Part shown: positions 63,889-64,000 of the stretch, piece by piece
Numbering within the stretch: position 1 is the stretch's first letter
How the letters are laid out: every line of letters begins with the position of its first letter
Program-made: the position numbers and the translations under genes
The notes under the pieces: model-generated
The model's input: the letters and a program-made list of their open reading frames with translations, nothing else
What the model was told of the DNA's origin: nothing
The model's database searches: none
Assembly (NCBI RefSeq): GCF_003862435.1
Contig: NZ_RHGY01000003.1
Coordinates: forward strand, 90,256-154,255
From: Weissella viridescens
Lineage (GTDB): Bacteria; Bacillota; Bacilli; Lactobacillales; Lactobacillaceae
Direction of reading: 5' to 3'
Length of the DNA: 64,000 nucleotides

Positions 63889-64000
63889 AGTTGAGTCGTT
63901 GGTAAAACAGCTTCTTGGTAGATACAAGTAGATCATTGAAAACTGAATATCGTTTCGATATAAACAAATGTGTAGGGTCACCAAATTTATTTGGTGCAAA
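63889..64000 (+). other. rRNA operon leader (16S gene begins outside the window)
   Basis: GATCATTGAAAACTGAA near 63931-63947 resembles the boxA-type antitermination element of Firmicute rRNA leaders. AAACAAATGTGTAGGG (63962-63977) is a stretch commonly seen ahead of 16S genes in lactic acid bacteria. Small hairpins ATATCG-TTT-CGATAT and CACCAAA-TTTA-TTTGGTG-like follow. The 16S start itself is not present in the window. Confidence 0.75.

Overview
This 64 kb window is chromosomal DNA from a low-to-moderate-GC Gram-positive lactic acid bacterium. It is probably a Weissella or a close relative in the former Leuconostocaceae. The evidence is PolC, EzrA, GdpP, DUF2969 beside an Mbl/MreB-RodA pair, PepV, heterofermentation-compatible 6-phosphogluconolactonase, Shine-Dalgarno motifs of the AGGAGG type and U-tract terminators. 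The assignment to genus is inference from gene content. I see no prophage, insertion sequence, transposase or CRISPR array.

Layout. 1-2.9 kb: the end of a Ppx/GppA phosphatase gene, then nnrD and pepV. 3-7.3 kb: an apparent operon of a secreted DUF1002 protein, a biotin ligase lacking the DNA-binding domain, bioY, a guanylate-kinase-like gene, a serine-rich surface protein and a small membrane protein. 7.4-10.4 kb: a polar amino-acid ABC importer (glnQ, glnH, two permeases). 10.4-12.2 kb on the minus strand: pgl and a YczE/YitT-family membrane gene. 12.5-18.3 kb: the oligopeptide importer oppABCDF. 18.4-22.4 kb: gdpP, rplI and dnaB. 22.5-29.5 kb: an MFS transporter, a FUSC-type protein, a medium-chain reductase, YbaN, ispE, an SseB-family gene, ferredoxin-NADP reductase and gpmA.

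29.8-36.2 kb is a cell-envelope locus. It holds a chain-length/adaptor protein, a tyrosine kinase, a tyrosine phosphatase, a TagH-like ATPase with a C-terminal LysM domain, a TagG-like permease, and a 605-aa protein that looks like a highly diverged TagF-type transferase. No sugar transferase, flippase or polymerase lies between them. 36.4-42.9 kb: dedA, a minus-strand AI-2E-family gene and murF, then mbl/mreB, DUF2969, rodA and proC. 43.0 kb: tRNA-Glu(UUC). 43.2-46 kb: a HAD phosphatase, then nagA and a GntR-family regulator with a good operator candidate. 46.0-46.8 kb: rpsD with a structured leader that can form a pseudoknot. 47-48.8 kb: ezrA with an unusual start region. 49-52.4 kb: a purine permease divergent from purA-hpt, with PurBox-like sites between them. 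52.4-54.3 kb: an unknown membrane protein and a second HAD gene. 54.4-63.7 kb: uppS, cdsA, rseP, proS and polC. The window ends in a strong promoter and the leader of an rRNA operon whose 16S gene begins just outside.

Much of the window serves envelope growth: uppS supplies the lipid carrier, cdsA the phospholipid precursor, murF the peptidoglycan precursor, mbl-rodA elongation, ezrA division and tagGH polymer export. Purine supply, peptide and amino-acid uptake, and replication (dnaB, polC) make up most of the rest.
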